This document shows, piece by piece, positions 1 to 45,559 of a DNA stretch of 64,000 bases; the first letter of the stretch is position 1; the number at the start of each line of letters is the position of its first letter. Origin of the DNA: Paroedura picta (taxonomy: Eukaryota; Chordata; Lepidosauria; Squamata; Gekkonidae); NCBI RefSeq assembly GCF_049243985.1, contig NC_135379.1, positions 18,560,001-18,624,000 on the forward strand, written 5' to 3'. A program made the position numbers and the translations under genes. Below the pieces are notes generated by a model. It was not told the DNA's origin. It saw only the letters and a list, made by a program, of their open reading frames with translations, and searched no databases.

Positions 1-417
1 GCCCCCCAGAGAAACGGCGCCCAAACGATGCCCAGAAATAGGCACGGGCTGGAGGTGTCTCCCCTGTCCCTAAGCGCCCTGGAGCCCTCCTGCCAGCCAA
101 CGCCGCCGATACTGCGCTAGGGGACCAGTGGCCTCCCTGGACAGCAGGCGGCTCCCACGCAGCCCTCCACACGCGCGGCCGTCAGCCCGGGATTAGTGCC
201 GTGGGGCAGGGGGGGGGTGGCGGGCGCGCCGTGCCTCCTGCGGGCTGTCGGGCAGGGCTCGGGGCGGGCGGGCGGGCGTCCGTCCGGTCGGTCTCCGGCA
301 GCTAGAGGGAGCTGCTCCGGGCCGGCTGGGCCCGCGTGGCCGGCTGGGCGGGCGCTCATAGGCTTGTGCGGAGCCCCTCCTCCTGGCCGCCGCCCCCCGC
401 GGCCGCCTTCCCCCGTG

Positions 418-35272
<34,855 letters not shown>

Positions 35273-37656
35273 GGAGGAAGGACATTTGTATTTATAGTAC
35301 CGGGGAGGACTCACCTGAGCTGCTGGAAGCTGCGTGGAATGGAAGTTTTTTGATCAGTGCTGTTCAAAGGGAGCAGAAGCACAATGCCTAATAAACTCAA
35401 GAAACCCACTGAACCTTGGGGGTGTGCAGGGGGGAAAGAAGAAATCCATGCGTGTCTAATCCTTGCACACCTCCAGCTCTGACCGGAAAAGCTCACAACC
35501 CCTTTATTGTTTGTCAATGAAAAGAAATAAAGCACATTTGTTTAATTTTCAATGCTCAGCTCGCATCTTGATGAAAAAGAATTCTCTTCTTCTTCCCCCT
35601 CTCCCCACGTATAAGACTGACTGTTGGGGTTGGGGTCTGTACAAAAACTTAACTGCAGTGGGTGAAACAGAATACAAAAAATCTTTACTGTTTATGTGAC
35701 TGAACTGCTGCATTTCTATTTATTAAGTGGTAGTGTGCGTTTGTCAATGTAACAAAAATGAAGGAGCCAATTTAAGTATTTCTGCTTATTTCCATCACAT
35801 GGATGTCATAGTTGAAGGGATAAAAACCTGGAGAAGTATGACTGTTTGTTAGGAAACATGGGAGTTTTGGATGTCTTTTGTAATTCTGGAGTGATACAGA
35901 AATGAGCTGGTTTGACTGGTGCATTGATTTCTCCATCAGCAAAGCTGCCAAATCAATTTTTAAAAATTACAGATTTGTACTAGGATCTTTAGTAGATCAC
36001 TGACTTGATTCAATAGCCTTGTAGGTGTTATGTTGCCTGGATGATCATCTATTATCTTGCAATCTGAGGGAAAAAACCCTTTAACCTCTTTGGTACTACG
36101 TTAAGAACAGCCTGTACATAAAAACAAAAGAATTTTAATATTATCAGGATGTTAAGATTGTGAATGTTTTCAAGGCTTTTGCAAAATTGCACATTCCTTT
36201 TGTCTACTTGCTTTTTTAAATAATGTCCATAATTTTAAACTGGGTATGTTGTGTAAATAAAAGTGTTGCTAGTAGTTGTAAGATCCAGAGTTTTGGGGGC
36301 TTAAGTGTCCCTTGAACCAGGAAAAATACACACACATTATCTCAAATGCCCTGTTTTGGGTGGTGCTGGTCTTTATCAATATGCAACAATGCCTTTCTAT
36401 TCAGTCCATCCCAATCTTAGCAGTACAGCCCAAATTAGACTAAGATGAAGCATTTTGTTTGCAGCCTGCAACTTGCAACAATCTACTGACTCCAAAAGAC
36501 CATCATCAGCATGTAGGCATTGCCTACTTAAAGGTCCAATGCTTCCTTTCCATCACCTTTTCTTTTGGTGGGGAGAGGTTTCAATGGGTTTGTACACATT
36601 TAGAGTATGGGGACTCATTCACAAAATCTACTTAACTGTAACAACTTCAGCCTGGTTCAACTATTCTTTTTAAAGATGTTTACTTATGAACAAGGCATGT
36701 GAAAGTCACTCAAATTAGTGATTCAAGTACAAATTTACTGCAAGAAAAAGAGTTGAAAAGCAACAACTAAGGTAGGGTTGTGAGCATCCTGCATAGTGCA
36801 GGGGGTTGGACTAGATGACCCATGAGGTCCCTTCCAACTCTATGATTGTGTGTGTGTGTGACTGAGAGGGAATCAGAGCTCCATGCTAGACTTCTCAATT
36901 ATTAGCTGTTATTATCTGTTGTTCCCACTAGACCTGTAACCACATCTGGATGGTAGGAAGCCTGCCAGCTGTTCCAGATTGGTACCAATGTGGACCGATC
37001 TATGGTGTCCTCAGTTTGTCTCTTACCTGGAAAGGTTAAAGATGGGAACATCTGACTTTCCCACAACCCTTAAAACAATGTAAGCCAGTGTATATACAGA
37101 TTGTCTTTCATCTGCTTATATCGGTAGTATTTAATTATAGCTACTGTGAATGATTCTGTTCCTAGGTCTCTCCCTACAACTGCCTGTTACTTTTTAATGG
37201 TTATAATACAGCAGTTCACTGAGCCACATTTACTCTGAACAGCTGTTCAAGTTGCTACCACTTTGGCTGCAGATGAGTTCTTAGATTTCAACAGCATATT
37301 GTTACTCTGACCTGGGGGGGGGGGGGCGGCGTTCTTTCAGTCTGTTCAGGAAATCTTTTTCTAGCATGGGATCTGTGGACATCATGCATCTAAAGGTCCA
37401 CATCTTAAATACTTATTTCTTGCAAGTATTAGGACTGGTTGGTATGCGACAGAAAACATTTCCTATATTAAAAAAAAATCCCGCACCCAAGACTCAATTG
37501 TGCATGTATTATTTGACCACTGACACAATTGTCCAATAGAATATTAAAAGGAAAAAAACATTATATGCAGTCTGGTTTGCGGATGTTTGTGATTCCCACA
37601 TTAACAGATGCCTAGCTATGGAGTCTGTTCTCAGCACAAATACATGTTTGAATAAA
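35273..37656 (+). terminator. NMT2: NMT2 3' UTR with three candidate polyadenylation signals
   Basis: AATAAA occurs at 35526-35531, 36256-36261 and 37651-37656 downstream of the stop codon. Human NMT2 is known to have a long 3' UTR, so the distal sites are plausible. The region between also holds a CR1 3' end (about 36773-36860). Which site is used cannot be told from the sequence. Confidence 0.6.
36773..36860 (+). mobile_element. CR1 LINE 3' end in the NMT2 3' UTR region
   Basis: TAGGGTTGTGAGCATCCTGC, TGCAGGGGGTTGGACTAGAT and CCCTTCCAACTCTATGATTG form a CR1 terminus. The tail has turned into a TG repeat. Confidence 0.82.
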
Positions 37657-37830
37657 TGTATCATTTTCTTACTACTGTTTTGAAGAATGACCTTGAATTT
37701 AAGTGGCTTTATTCCAAGAACTAGGTTTTCCTCTGTTGATGTGTACTAGAGCACCAGTTCATTCATTGAAAGGTCAACGGAAGTCAAAGAACTTGTAAAA
37801 AAAAAAAAGAGTCTGTGAGCCTACTAAATA

Positions 37831-37836
37831 TTTATT
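37831..37836 (-). terminator. RPP38: RPP38 polyadenylation signal
   Basis: TTTATT on the plus strand is AATAAA on the RPP38 strand, about 270 nt past its stop codon. It lies only about 175 bp from the most distal NMT2 signal on the other strand. Confidence 0.7.
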
Positions 37837-38106
37837 ACAATACTTGTATTGTACATAGAAAGCAGCCAGCCGGAAAGAGCTTCCTTACTTAATGACTGCA
37901 TTCTGCTTAGACAAAGGGGAGATAGGTTTAAAATGTCCAGATTTCCCCCTCCAGCTTCAATTCCCTGTATCAATCCTGATGGGGATAGGAGACAACAGCA
38001 TACAAGAGACCCTGGTTGAACCTTATTTGCGAGGTGCTCCAAATGTGGGTTGTACTTCATGCAGATTTAAATCCAGATGTATACAAGACTAAATTACTCC
38101 AGTATA

Positions 38107-38949
38107 TTATTTCGAAATCCGTTTTTTAGTTTTGGGGAGCTTTCTTCTCTTGTTTGGGTTGGGAATGATTTTTTTAACTTTGAGGGCTTGCAACGTCATT
38201 GTTGGGGAGGGACGCTGACTGCTGTTGGGTCTCTTCTGCTTGTGGCTTGAAGCAACCTCTCCAGGTTCTGGCTGAGTCCGCTCACCAGCCTGCAAATCCT
38301 TTAGCGGGCCGTCCTCACTGACGGGAGCGGGTTCAGTTCCGTGCTGAAGCCATGGCACACCCAAGCTAGGGATCCGTGGAGTGATTGCTTCGGCCACTTT
38401 GGCAAAGGCATCAGTGCTCCGTTTAAACCCGAGGGCGAGGACGGACGTTAACCCCAGAACTGGTGCCAGCCTTTCACTGAGGCGGGGAACCTGACAGGCG
38501 GGGACGGCCCGACTTGCACTGAGCAGAATAAGGTGGGATGTGATCATGGCAGGTTTGGCAGATTTACACACCAGCACTAGGAGGAGTTCATTTTTTTCCA
38601 AAGCTCGGGTTACTTCATTGATCCCAATGGCAAGTTGGCCTCTGATGCTCACATCCGTCCAGCCACATGCTTTGACATCTTCCGTTTCGTTTTTCTCCGG
38701 AGCTTCGCTGGAACCAGCCTGCCGGTGCTCCTTATCTTGCTTTTTTGATACCGAGGGTTTTTTCTTCTTCCGAAACTCTATCTTTTTAAGTCCAACCTGT
38801 TTCATAACATCTTCCAAGGCCTCCAGTATGAAATGCATATCTGTTCCGTCCAAGAGGCTCCACTGAAGGGCATAAGGGCTATTTAAAGATGTCTTCGCAG
38901 AAATTTGCTTTGATTTCCGGGCTGATCCTTTCCCTCCTTGAGCAGCCAT
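38107..38949 (-). CDS. RPP38: Ribonuclease P/MRP protein subunit p38
   Basis: This 280-aa protein is a subunit of RNase P, which removes tRNA 5' leaders, and of RNase MRP in the nucleolus. The coding region is one uninterrupted exon, as in human. Residues 20-60 (TSLNSPYALQWSLLDGTD, MHFILEALED) match the family N-terminus. Residues of about 104-176 are an L7Ae/L30e-type RNA-binding fold with GQLAIGINEVTRALEKNELL, LVCKSAKPAMITSHL and ACQVPRLSERLAPVLGL. The basic tail ends with IIPNPNKRRKLPKTKK. The ATG has A at -3 and G at +4. A 3' splice site (TTTACAG) lies about 22 nt upstream of the ATG, so a non-coding 5' exon is expected further upstream, probably in the 40.3-41 kb CpG island. Length and order match human RPP38. 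Confidence 0.97.
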   Translation of the reverse strand: MAAQGGKGSARKSKQISAKTSLNSPYALQWSLLDGTDMHFILEALEDVMKQVGLKKIEFRKKKKPSVSKKQDKEHRQAGSSEAPEKNETEDVKACGWTDVSIRGQLAIGINEVTRALEKNELLLVLVCKSAKPAMITSHLILLSASRAVPACQVPRLSERLAPVLGLTSVLALGFKRSTDAFAKVAEAITPRIPSLGVPWLQHGTEPAPVSEDGPLKDLQAGERTQPEPGEVASSHKQKRPNSSQRPSPTMTLQALKVKKIIPNPNKRRKLPKTKKRISK

Positions 38950-38971
38950 GATGTCCTATTTGACAGCTGAG

Positions 38972-38977
38972 CTGTAA
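38972..38977 (-). promoter_or_regulatory. RPP38: 3' splice site before the RPP38 coding exon
   Basis: The minus strand reads CTTTTATCATTTACAG then CTCAGCTGTC, placing the exon start at about 38971 and implying an upstream non-coding exon. Human RPP38 is also known to have untranslated 5' exons. Confidence 0.6.
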
Positions 38978-39142
38978 ATGATAAAAGGCAATCAATCCTT
39001 TGAAACCCAGTCAGAGAACTAGAACATCTAGACATGTACAATTGGATTCCTACCCCTTCACACATTTTTTTTTTTGAATTTGCTTTCTTGGTGCACTAGA
39101 AATAGCTGTGAAGCCAGTGTGGTGATTCTGGACAGACCACCT

Positions 39143-39373
39143 AAGAAGAACAAGATTTTTGTACCCCACTTTTTACTATCTGAAGGAGTCTCAAAGTGGC
39201 TCACAACTGCCTTCTCTTCCTCTCCCCACAAGCAGCCTATGATGCTCAGAGAGCTCTGAAAGAACTCTGAGTGGACCAAGGTCACCCAGCTGGCTGCATG
39301 TGGAGGAATGGGGAATCAAGCCCAGTTCCTCCAGATTAGAGTCTACCCTCTTAACCACCACACCAAGCTGGCC
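39143..39373 (-). mobile_element. CORE-SINE, near full length
   Basis: On the plus strand it runs from AAGAAGAACAAG through TCTGAAGGAGTCTCAAAGTG and AAGGTCACCCAGCTGGCTGC to TTAACCACCACACCAAGCTG. This is the complete reverse of a tRNA-like head, MIR-type core and L2-like tail. It belongs to the subfamily with CAGAGAGCTCTGA in the core. Confidence 0.85.
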
Positions 39374-39546
39374 CTCGAACAAGTTTATACATTGGCTAAG
39401 AGTAAACTATGCCTGCAGCATTGTGTTTTTAAGCACTGAACCAGGACCATTGTGTCTTGCCCCCTTTTGTAGTTTTGGTGTGCTCTTGCTGGTTGGCTAG
39501 CTACCTTGGGTTGGAAGAAAGCAAGTGGAATATAAATATTGAACAA

Positions 39547-39631
39547 GACCATGCCTTGAGCTGCTGGAGAGCCACTGCCAGTCAGATTAGAGGATACTGA
39601 GCTGGACAGACCAATGGTCTGATTCGGGATA
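39547..39631 (+). mobile_element. Body fragment of the second SINE family
   Basis: GCTGCTGGAGAGCCACTGCC, CAGTCAGATTAGAGGATACT and GACCAATGGTCTGATTCGGG match the body of the SINE at 29168-29372. Confidence 0.65.
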
Positions 39632-40279
39632 AGAGAGCCAAAGTTATTTCTAAGGGGGCAGGAACTGCACCACTGAGGACTGTGGGGGTGGTGGGAGGGG
39701 AATTGCATTCCACAGAGCTTCCCTATGTGAAAAGATCCCTGCAAACAGAAAACCAACACAAAGAAAAGGGGGTCTTTGCTGGGCTAGACTTCTTTCTTGC
39801 ATGGAGGGGTTATTTGTTTTTAACAGGAAGGAATACTCAAAGCTGGCATTGACCTCCAGCTGTTTCAGACAGTCTGTTGTGCGACCTCAGGCCTCCTCCT
39901 TCTGCCTGCTCTTACTCTGTGGAGCAGCCCACCATGCCCAGGCCATAGGAACAACTGATACAGCTGGAAAAGTACTTAACGTTTGCACAGCACAGTGTGT
40001 GCCCAGGATAATTTCAATGGTCCACTCCATAGCAGCTCCACGCACACCACTAACAGGCCAAAGCAATGCCCACCTGGGTGTGCAAACAATGCAGGCACAC
40101 TGGCTGTTGGAACAGTTTTAAGTGACACGCCATAGGATGGGGACCGGGCTAGGTCAGTAAAAAGCTCTGTCCCGGGGCCAGTTTGAAGCCTCATTTCGAT
40201 GGGATTCTCTAGGGCGCGTATTTCCGTTCCCCGGCGCCTTGTCTTAATGAGGCTGTTACCCAGGCAAAGCAGCCATCCG
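39632..40279. other. RPP38 intron or upstream region, nothing recognised
   Basis: No repeat or exon was identified between the SINE fragment and the CpG island. Confidence 0.4.
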
Positions 40280-41050
40280 TGCGCCCCTGGCATGCCAACC
40301 TCCGGTCCTGCGGCTGCACTTCCCACCGCAGCCCTCGGCAGGCGCCGCGGAAGCAGGGAAGCTCCCTCGCCTACAGCTCCGTTTCAGACGCGACGGCGGT
40401 AGCCGAACCGGTCGAGCAACTTCGCCGGGGCTCAGCCCGAGCCTCCTGCAATGCAAGCGAGGCACCAAGGCGCGCCTCCCGGGCGGGCCGGCCAGCCGCA
40501 AGCGAAGGATCCCGGGGCGGGGAAGTACGGCTGCCACGGAGGCTCGGCAAGCGGCTTCCCGTCCTCTCCCCGCAACAGGCAGCTCGCGAGGCTGGCGGCG
40601 CCGAGAGAGCTCCGCGAGAACTGTACCTGACCCAAGGCTACCCACCTGGCTGCACGTGGGGAATCGAACCCGGCTCTCCAGCCTGGAGGGCACCGCTCTT
40701 CGCCGCTCCGCCACGCCGGCCACCCTGGAAGGCTCCTTGGGCTCACAAACCGTGCCGGGAAAAGGAGCCCAGGAAAAGGAGCTCCTCCCGCGCCCTAGAC
40801 GGGGTCCCCGCCGGCCACGCTTGCAGATGGCCTGGCCGCACAGCGCCTCCTCCGCCGGCAGAGCCCAGACGCGTCCGCGGGAAGAGGAGCACTCGTGCCC
40901 GCTGCCGGCTGAAGCGCCCTCCGCGCCGGTGGAAACGGAAGAGGCCGGGACATACGAGGCGGAACACGCACGCGCCATCCGGCCAAGAGAGAAACTGCCT
41001 CCCTCGTCCTCCAGATGGCGCTGCTCGCCAGCATGATGGTGATACCTCCG
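40280..41050 (-). promoter_or_regulatory. RPP38: CpG island, probable RPP38 promoter and first exon
   Basis: CpG density is high throughout and there is no long conserved ORF. It is the only CpG island upstream of RPP38 on its strand, about 1.3-2.1 kb from the ATG. A possible splice donor on the minus strand, CAG|GTACAG, lies at about 40621-40630. A divergent non-coding transcript is possible, as for human RPP38-DT, but is not shown by the sequence. Confidence 0.6.
40538..40721 (-). mobile_element. CORE-SINE embedded in the RPP38 CpG island
   Basis: In plus-strand order the region carries GAGGCTCGGCAAGCGGCTT, TCCTCTCCCCGCAACAGGCA, GAGAGAGCTCCGCGAGAACT, ACCCACCTGGCTGCACGTGG, GGAATCGAACCCGGCTCTCC and CCGCTCTTCGCCGCTCCGCC. 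These line up in the same order with the SINE at 39143-39373. The L2-like tail is missing. Many TG/CA positions of other copies are CG here. Confidence 0.78.
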
Positions 41051-41736
41051 GAGTGCAGGCAAGGGTGCTTTTTTGCCAGTTCTTTGCAGAGGGCGCAGTT
41101 CTTTCCTTCTCCACACCTGGGAAAGCTTTACCTGTTGTATTTCTGCCTGTCATTCCAAAGCACCTAGTGCCACGGAGGGTGGATTTGAAAGGGGTGGCAA
41201 AGGGCAGGGACTGAAGGCAAGGGCTGTGGCCCATGTTTGTGTGGGGTTAGGGTGGAGACGGGCACTTTGGAGGGGAGATTTCAGCTGCATCACAAGGCAC
41301 CGGGGCCCTTTTAGATAGAAAATCTGAGCCCGGGGAGTGGTCTGTGTTTATCTTTTGCATCCTGATACAAAACATTTGATACAAAACATTTGAGGGCAGG
41401 CTGGAGTTTTACAGGCAGCTGGGCGACTCACTTTTCACATCGCTCTTTGTATCCACTAACATAATAGACCCTTTGACACCTGACGTTTTGCTCCTGGAAC
41501 TGCATTTATTTTCTTTTTTTTTTAATAACATGAGTATGGTTGTATGTTTTGCAAAGCATATGCAAAGGGTTTCCACATTACTTACAGCACAGTCCTATAA
41601 TAAATTTCTAAAGTCTCCTCTCAGAACTGCATGGGTAGAATGTCTGCCTTCCTCCTTATGTATTCTTGTCCCTTTACACTGCATGTGTATGAGGAAATGA
41701 AACTTTTGAATCCACATTAGTAAAGGTCATGTAAAG
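41051..41736. other. Intergenic, nothing recognised
   Basis: GC content drops quickly after the island. No exon or repeat was identified. Confidence 0.4.
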
Positions 41737-41839
41737 CAGGGGTAGTCAACCTGTGATCCTCCAGATGTCCATGGCTGGCAGGGGCTCATGGGAATTGTAG
41801 TCCATGGACATCTGGAGGACCACAGGTTGACTACCCCTG
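41737..41839. mobile_element. Palindromic hAT MITE, copy 5
   Basis: Ends CAGGGGTAGTCAACCTGTGA and CAGGTTGACTACCCCTG surround GGCTGGCAGGGGCTCATGGG. Perfect 8-bp duplications ATGTAAAG lie at 41729-41736 and 41840-41847. Confidence 0.87.
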
Positions 41840-42224
41840 ATGTAAAGGACTGTGCAAGATTTGTAGCTGATGCAGTGCTGAGAGGACCAGTTAAGAGGAG
41901 AGGAAGGGAGAGACATTTACTCTGCCCGGAGCTCCTTGGAAGGGTTGGAACGTACAAGAGTAGTAAAGGGGACAGCTAGGTAAAATAACAAGGTTAGGGA
42001 CCACCCCTCCTTCCTTGACTCGGGTTGCTCCTTCCTTGACTCTTATTGACTTATTGAGGTCCCTCTAAGAAGAACTATTAGTTCTCTCCCTTAAACAGCG
42101 TGTGTTCAGCTTTTCTGCATATTCGGACTCCGCCAACAGTAAGAAGGGTTGGATTGAAGCCCGTGTACTCAATAAAGAGGCCTGTGCCAATGAAATGTCA
42201 TGCTGCTGCAAACACTCCTAAAGT

Positions 42225-42697
42225 GGTCTCCTTACCTGTTCAGAACACCTTTCCTGGAATGAAAACAAAAACTACCCTAGTATTAACCTTTAAGGCCATC
42301 TGTGGCTTGGGCCCTGCCTACCTGAGGGACCACTTGTTTGCCTGTGTCTCCCGCAGAGTTCTTTGTTCTGAGGGTGGGAATCTGCTTGTGGTCCCTGGCC
42401 TCAGAGAAGCATGCCTGGCCTCAACCCAGGCCAGGGCTTTTTTTGATCCTGGCCCCGACCTGGTGGAATGAGCTCTTGGAAGAGCTGAGGGCCCTGACAG
42501 AGCTGTCTCAGTGAGAGAGAGCTTTTGACCCATGGGCTGAACGGGGGTGGGGGTGGGGTGAGAGAGATTGGAACTCTTATCGACCACCATCTGACTAGTG
42601 GTGTTTTTAAGGGTTTTTATTGTGTTTTATTGGATTGTTGTAAACCACCGTGAAATTTTTTGCGAGTGGCAGTATACAAATGTAAAAATAAATAGAT
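42225..42697 (+). mobile_element. L2-type LINE 3' region
   Basis: The sequence has GGCCATCTGTGGCTTGGGCC, CTACCTGAGGGACCACTTGT and CCTGGCCCCGACCTGGTGGA (L2 C-terminal codons), then TTGTTGTAAACCACCGTGAA and a tail AAAAATAAATAGATAAG. Confidence 0.8.
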
Positions 42698-42714
42698 AAG
42701 ATGGAATTGAGGCT

Positions 42715-42882
42715 GGGTTTTAAGGGCAACTGTTTAAGGGCAACTGTTTAAGGGCCAACGTTTTATGGGTTTTTCTGGTATTGGGATTTATGACTGTTTT
42801 AATGAGGTTTTAATCTGTTTTTCGTGTAACCCGGAGAGTGGTGAGATACAAGTCAAAATAATAAATAAACAAACAGCCAACG
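42715..42882 (+). mobile_element. Second L2 3' end
   Basis: GGTTTTAATCTGTTTTTCGT, CCCGGAGAGTGGTGAGATAC and the tail ATAATAAATAAACAAACA form another L2 terminus directly after the first. It includes a three-fold TGTTTAAGGGC stutter at 42730-42755. Confidence 0.65.
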
Positions 42883-43335
42883 GGCTGTTTTTTCAACAAC
42901 TCCAGATAGAACAGCTTCTGCTACTGCTTCAGCCTTCATTTCAGTCCATCCACAAATGCCAGTGAAACATAAAAATCTGAAGCGGTGAAGAAGATGAAAA
43001 CAAAGCAGTCGTTTCCAGAAGGGTATCCAGCAAGTAAATCTTCCACTGTGGCCAAGGCTGCTCTTCAGGGATATCCCTGTGCTATTTTGTGCAGGTTGGG
43101 CTGCCAAAGATTACAGGACTGTTGCCTTACATTGCCTGCTTCTTGCACTCTCCAGCAAAAACAAGCCTAATGTTTTGAATTTTGCTGCAATTAACACCCT
43201 CTCTCCATAGGTCTGGCTTGCCTAAAGGGCTTTCTATCAGTACACAGATGGATCGTGAAGCAACCTGAAGTGAAGAAATTAATTCCTCCTGAGACCTCTG
43301 TGATTAGCAGGTGTTGAGCCTGCAGGCACTTTTGT

Positions 43336-43539
43336 AGGGCTGCCAGCTCTAGGTTGGGAAATACCAGGATACTTTGATGATAGAGCTGGGTGTGGGTGGG
43401 ATTTGGGGCAGGGGTAGACCTCAGTTGAGTATAGGGCTATGGAAAGCGGCCATTTTCTCCAGGGGAACTGATATCTGCCACCTGGAGATGAGCAATAAAA
43501 CCAGGGGATCCCCAGGTCCCACCTGGAGGCTGGCATCCC
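43336..43539 (+). mobile_element. MITE-like repeat with AGGGCTGCCAG / CTGGCATCCC ends
   Basis: Inverted ends AGGGCTGCCAGCTCTAGG and CCACCTGGAGGCTGGCATCC frame GGCCATTTTCTCCAGGGGAA. Related partial copies are at 31300-31405 and about 63255-63357. Confidence 0.6.
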
Positions 43540-43601
43540 GACACTTTGGGAGTTTTGAGAAAGGTTAACAAACACCAGCACAAAATGGCTACCATGGGGT
43601 A

Positions 43602-43874
43602 AAGGTAAAGGTATCCCCTGTGCAAGCACCGAGTCATGTCTGACCCTTGGGGTGACGCCCTCTAGCGTTTTCATGGCAGACTCAATACGGGGTGGTTTGC
43701 CAGTGCCTTCCCCAGTCATTACCGTTTACCCCCCAGCAAGCTGGGTACTCATTTTACCGACCTCGGAAGGATGGAAGGCTGAGTCAACCTTGAGCCGGCT
43801 GCTGGGATTGAATTCCCAGCCTCATGGGCAAAGCTTTCAGACGGCTGCCTTACCACTCTGCGCCACAAGAGGCT
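43602..43874 (-). mobile_element. Sauria-type SINE, full length, with 13-bp target duplication
   Basis: On the minus strand a tRNA-like head begins GAGCCTCTTGTGGCGCAGAG. A unique body follows, then a BovB-like 3' part (AAGGGTCAGACATGACTCGG) and an ATACCTTTACCTTT tail. A perfect 13-bp duplication, CTACCATGGGGTA, lies at 43589-43601 and 43875-43887. The family name rests on the BovB-like tail and the ACCTTT repeat. Confidence 0.85.
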
Positions 43875-43887
43875 CTACCATGGGGTA

Positions 43888-44958
43888 TATTCAGTAATTT
43901 TGTTTCTCTGAGGTATGTGCCACTTAAATATTTATGAGCTTACCTTTTGGAGGAGAGTGCTATAACCCCCCCCCCCCAGTCCCCTTTCCTCTACAATGAA
44001 ACATCCTGGGGGAAGTACCCCCTGGAAGCTATTCCATACTTTGTACTCACCCAAGCTTACTAACAAACTCTTAGATGTCATTTCTGCAAGTTCTTGTGCA
44101 AATGGGGCTTCTGATAGGAGAAGCTTGTTAAGGCAGGCACTACGGATTTCATCAGCTGTGCAAAATAGGTAGCATTCTGAGGGAGGGGCACATTTGAAGT
44201 CATTCTAAATATGGCAAGTTCTGGGGGGGGGTTCCCTGTTCAGAGAGGAGAAATAACCCACTGCTTCTCTTTTCTTGCCTCTCTCAGCTCTTCCCATCTT
44301 TACTGTCACTGGGGTCCCTCTGCCCCCCCCCTTCCCTTTTTGCTGCTGTGGCAAAAGTAGTTTCAATATCTGTAGTATTTAGGCCCCAGTTTGGTTTCAA
44401 ATAAAACACAATCCCAAGATTCAGTAACTTCCTTATCCATTCATCCATCCATGGTTCCTCTATTTGTGAAACAGCCTGGGGGTGGAACGTGTCCAGCTGT
44501 CCAAGTTGGAATAGGGTCAATCAGGGTGCAGCCAGCCACGCTGATTGGCCATGCCCCTGCAGTTCCCACCCTCTGTCCCTGGACTCTAGTCTTTTTGCCT
44601 TGGTCCCTGGAGCCAGCAGCAAGGTCATGGTGGAGGGCCTCTTGGCCTGGCCCTGCTAACGAGCTGCCCAGCCCCCGCCCGCCCCACTTGATCCAGCTGC
44701 AAGCTGCGGCCCAAAGCCACCTTAAGCTGCCTGGCTGGGGGACAGGGGAGGGGACCCTTTCAAGGCCCCTTCTTAGGAACGGGCTTTGAAACTAGTAAGA
44801 CAATAAATTAGCTATAGGGAGAACGAGCCCTCTGCCTCAACACAGCCGCGCTACTCGGTATAGGCGCTAGGTGGAGCTAAGCGAGCCGCGCCTAAGTCCC
44901 TCCTTCGTGCCTCGCACGATTCAAATGGCTGCGAAATTAAAATCGTGAACTTGCCGAG
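43888..44958. other. Intergenic, nothing recognised
   Basis: No repeat or exon could be named. CpG content rises at 44850-44960. Confidence 0.4.
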
Positions 44959-45132
44959 TGACAGAGCAAAGTCTGAGTTCAGTGGCACCTTTGAGACCAA
45001 CAACGCTTCATTCTGGACTCGAGCTCTCTCAGGCCCCCTTCTGAAGCTTATATCCAGGCTGGAACTTCATTGGTCTTAAAGGTGCCACTAGACTCAAAGT
45101 TAGTTCTATCGCTTGAGACCAAGCCGGCTACC
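44959..45132. repeat. Old interspersed repeat with an inverted internal repeat
   Basis: AGTTCAGTGGCACCTTTGAG and ATTGGTCTTAAAGGTGCCAC are inverted copies; the right end reads CTTGAGACCAAGCCGGCTAC. Half of the same repeat is at about 62013-62115. The pattern recalls a repeat common in amniote genomes whose name I cannot give. Confidence 0.55.
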
Positions 45133-45538
45133 AAGCGACAAGTCCCGTTGAACACAGGCGGATTTATTTATTTCTCGGAGGGATGGAGCTGCAATCTGGA
45201 GGTGGGGGTGGGGGGGGAGGCATGAATAAGGATCCCAAGAAGGTTAGCAAAACATGGGAGGAGGGCATCCTTGCATTTATTATACGAAAATCTATTGCTT
45301 TGTAAACTGACCTCATAACCTGGAGCCAAAGGCACTTGCCTCCGACAATTGCAAGCCCGCCGGCTGGAACACGCATTGCCTCCAAGCTTCTTCCTAGCGC
45401 TGCTGTCGTCCCAGATGAGCGGCCGCCGGTGCATAGGCCGGGCTGCCAATCACCAGGATGTGCCCGGGGGCCGCCGGCAGCCATTGCTCGGCAAGCGGGA
45501 GCCGCGACAGCCTTCGGGGGCCCGAGCAACCCTGGGCA

Positions 45539-45546
45539 TGACGTCA
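45539..45546 (+). promoter_or_regulatory. ACBD7: Full palindromic CRE in the ACBD7 promoter
   Basis: TGACGTCA, the consensus site for CREB/ATF factors, lies 50 bp upstream of the TATA box. Binding is inferred. Confidence 0.6.
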
Positions 45547-45559
45547 GAGCATCCCCGGC

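Noticed and set aside
40256-41234. Several open frames of 100-311 codons around 40.3-41.2 kb
   Set aside because: They overlap on both strands in a CpG island and show no domain. They are composition artefacts.
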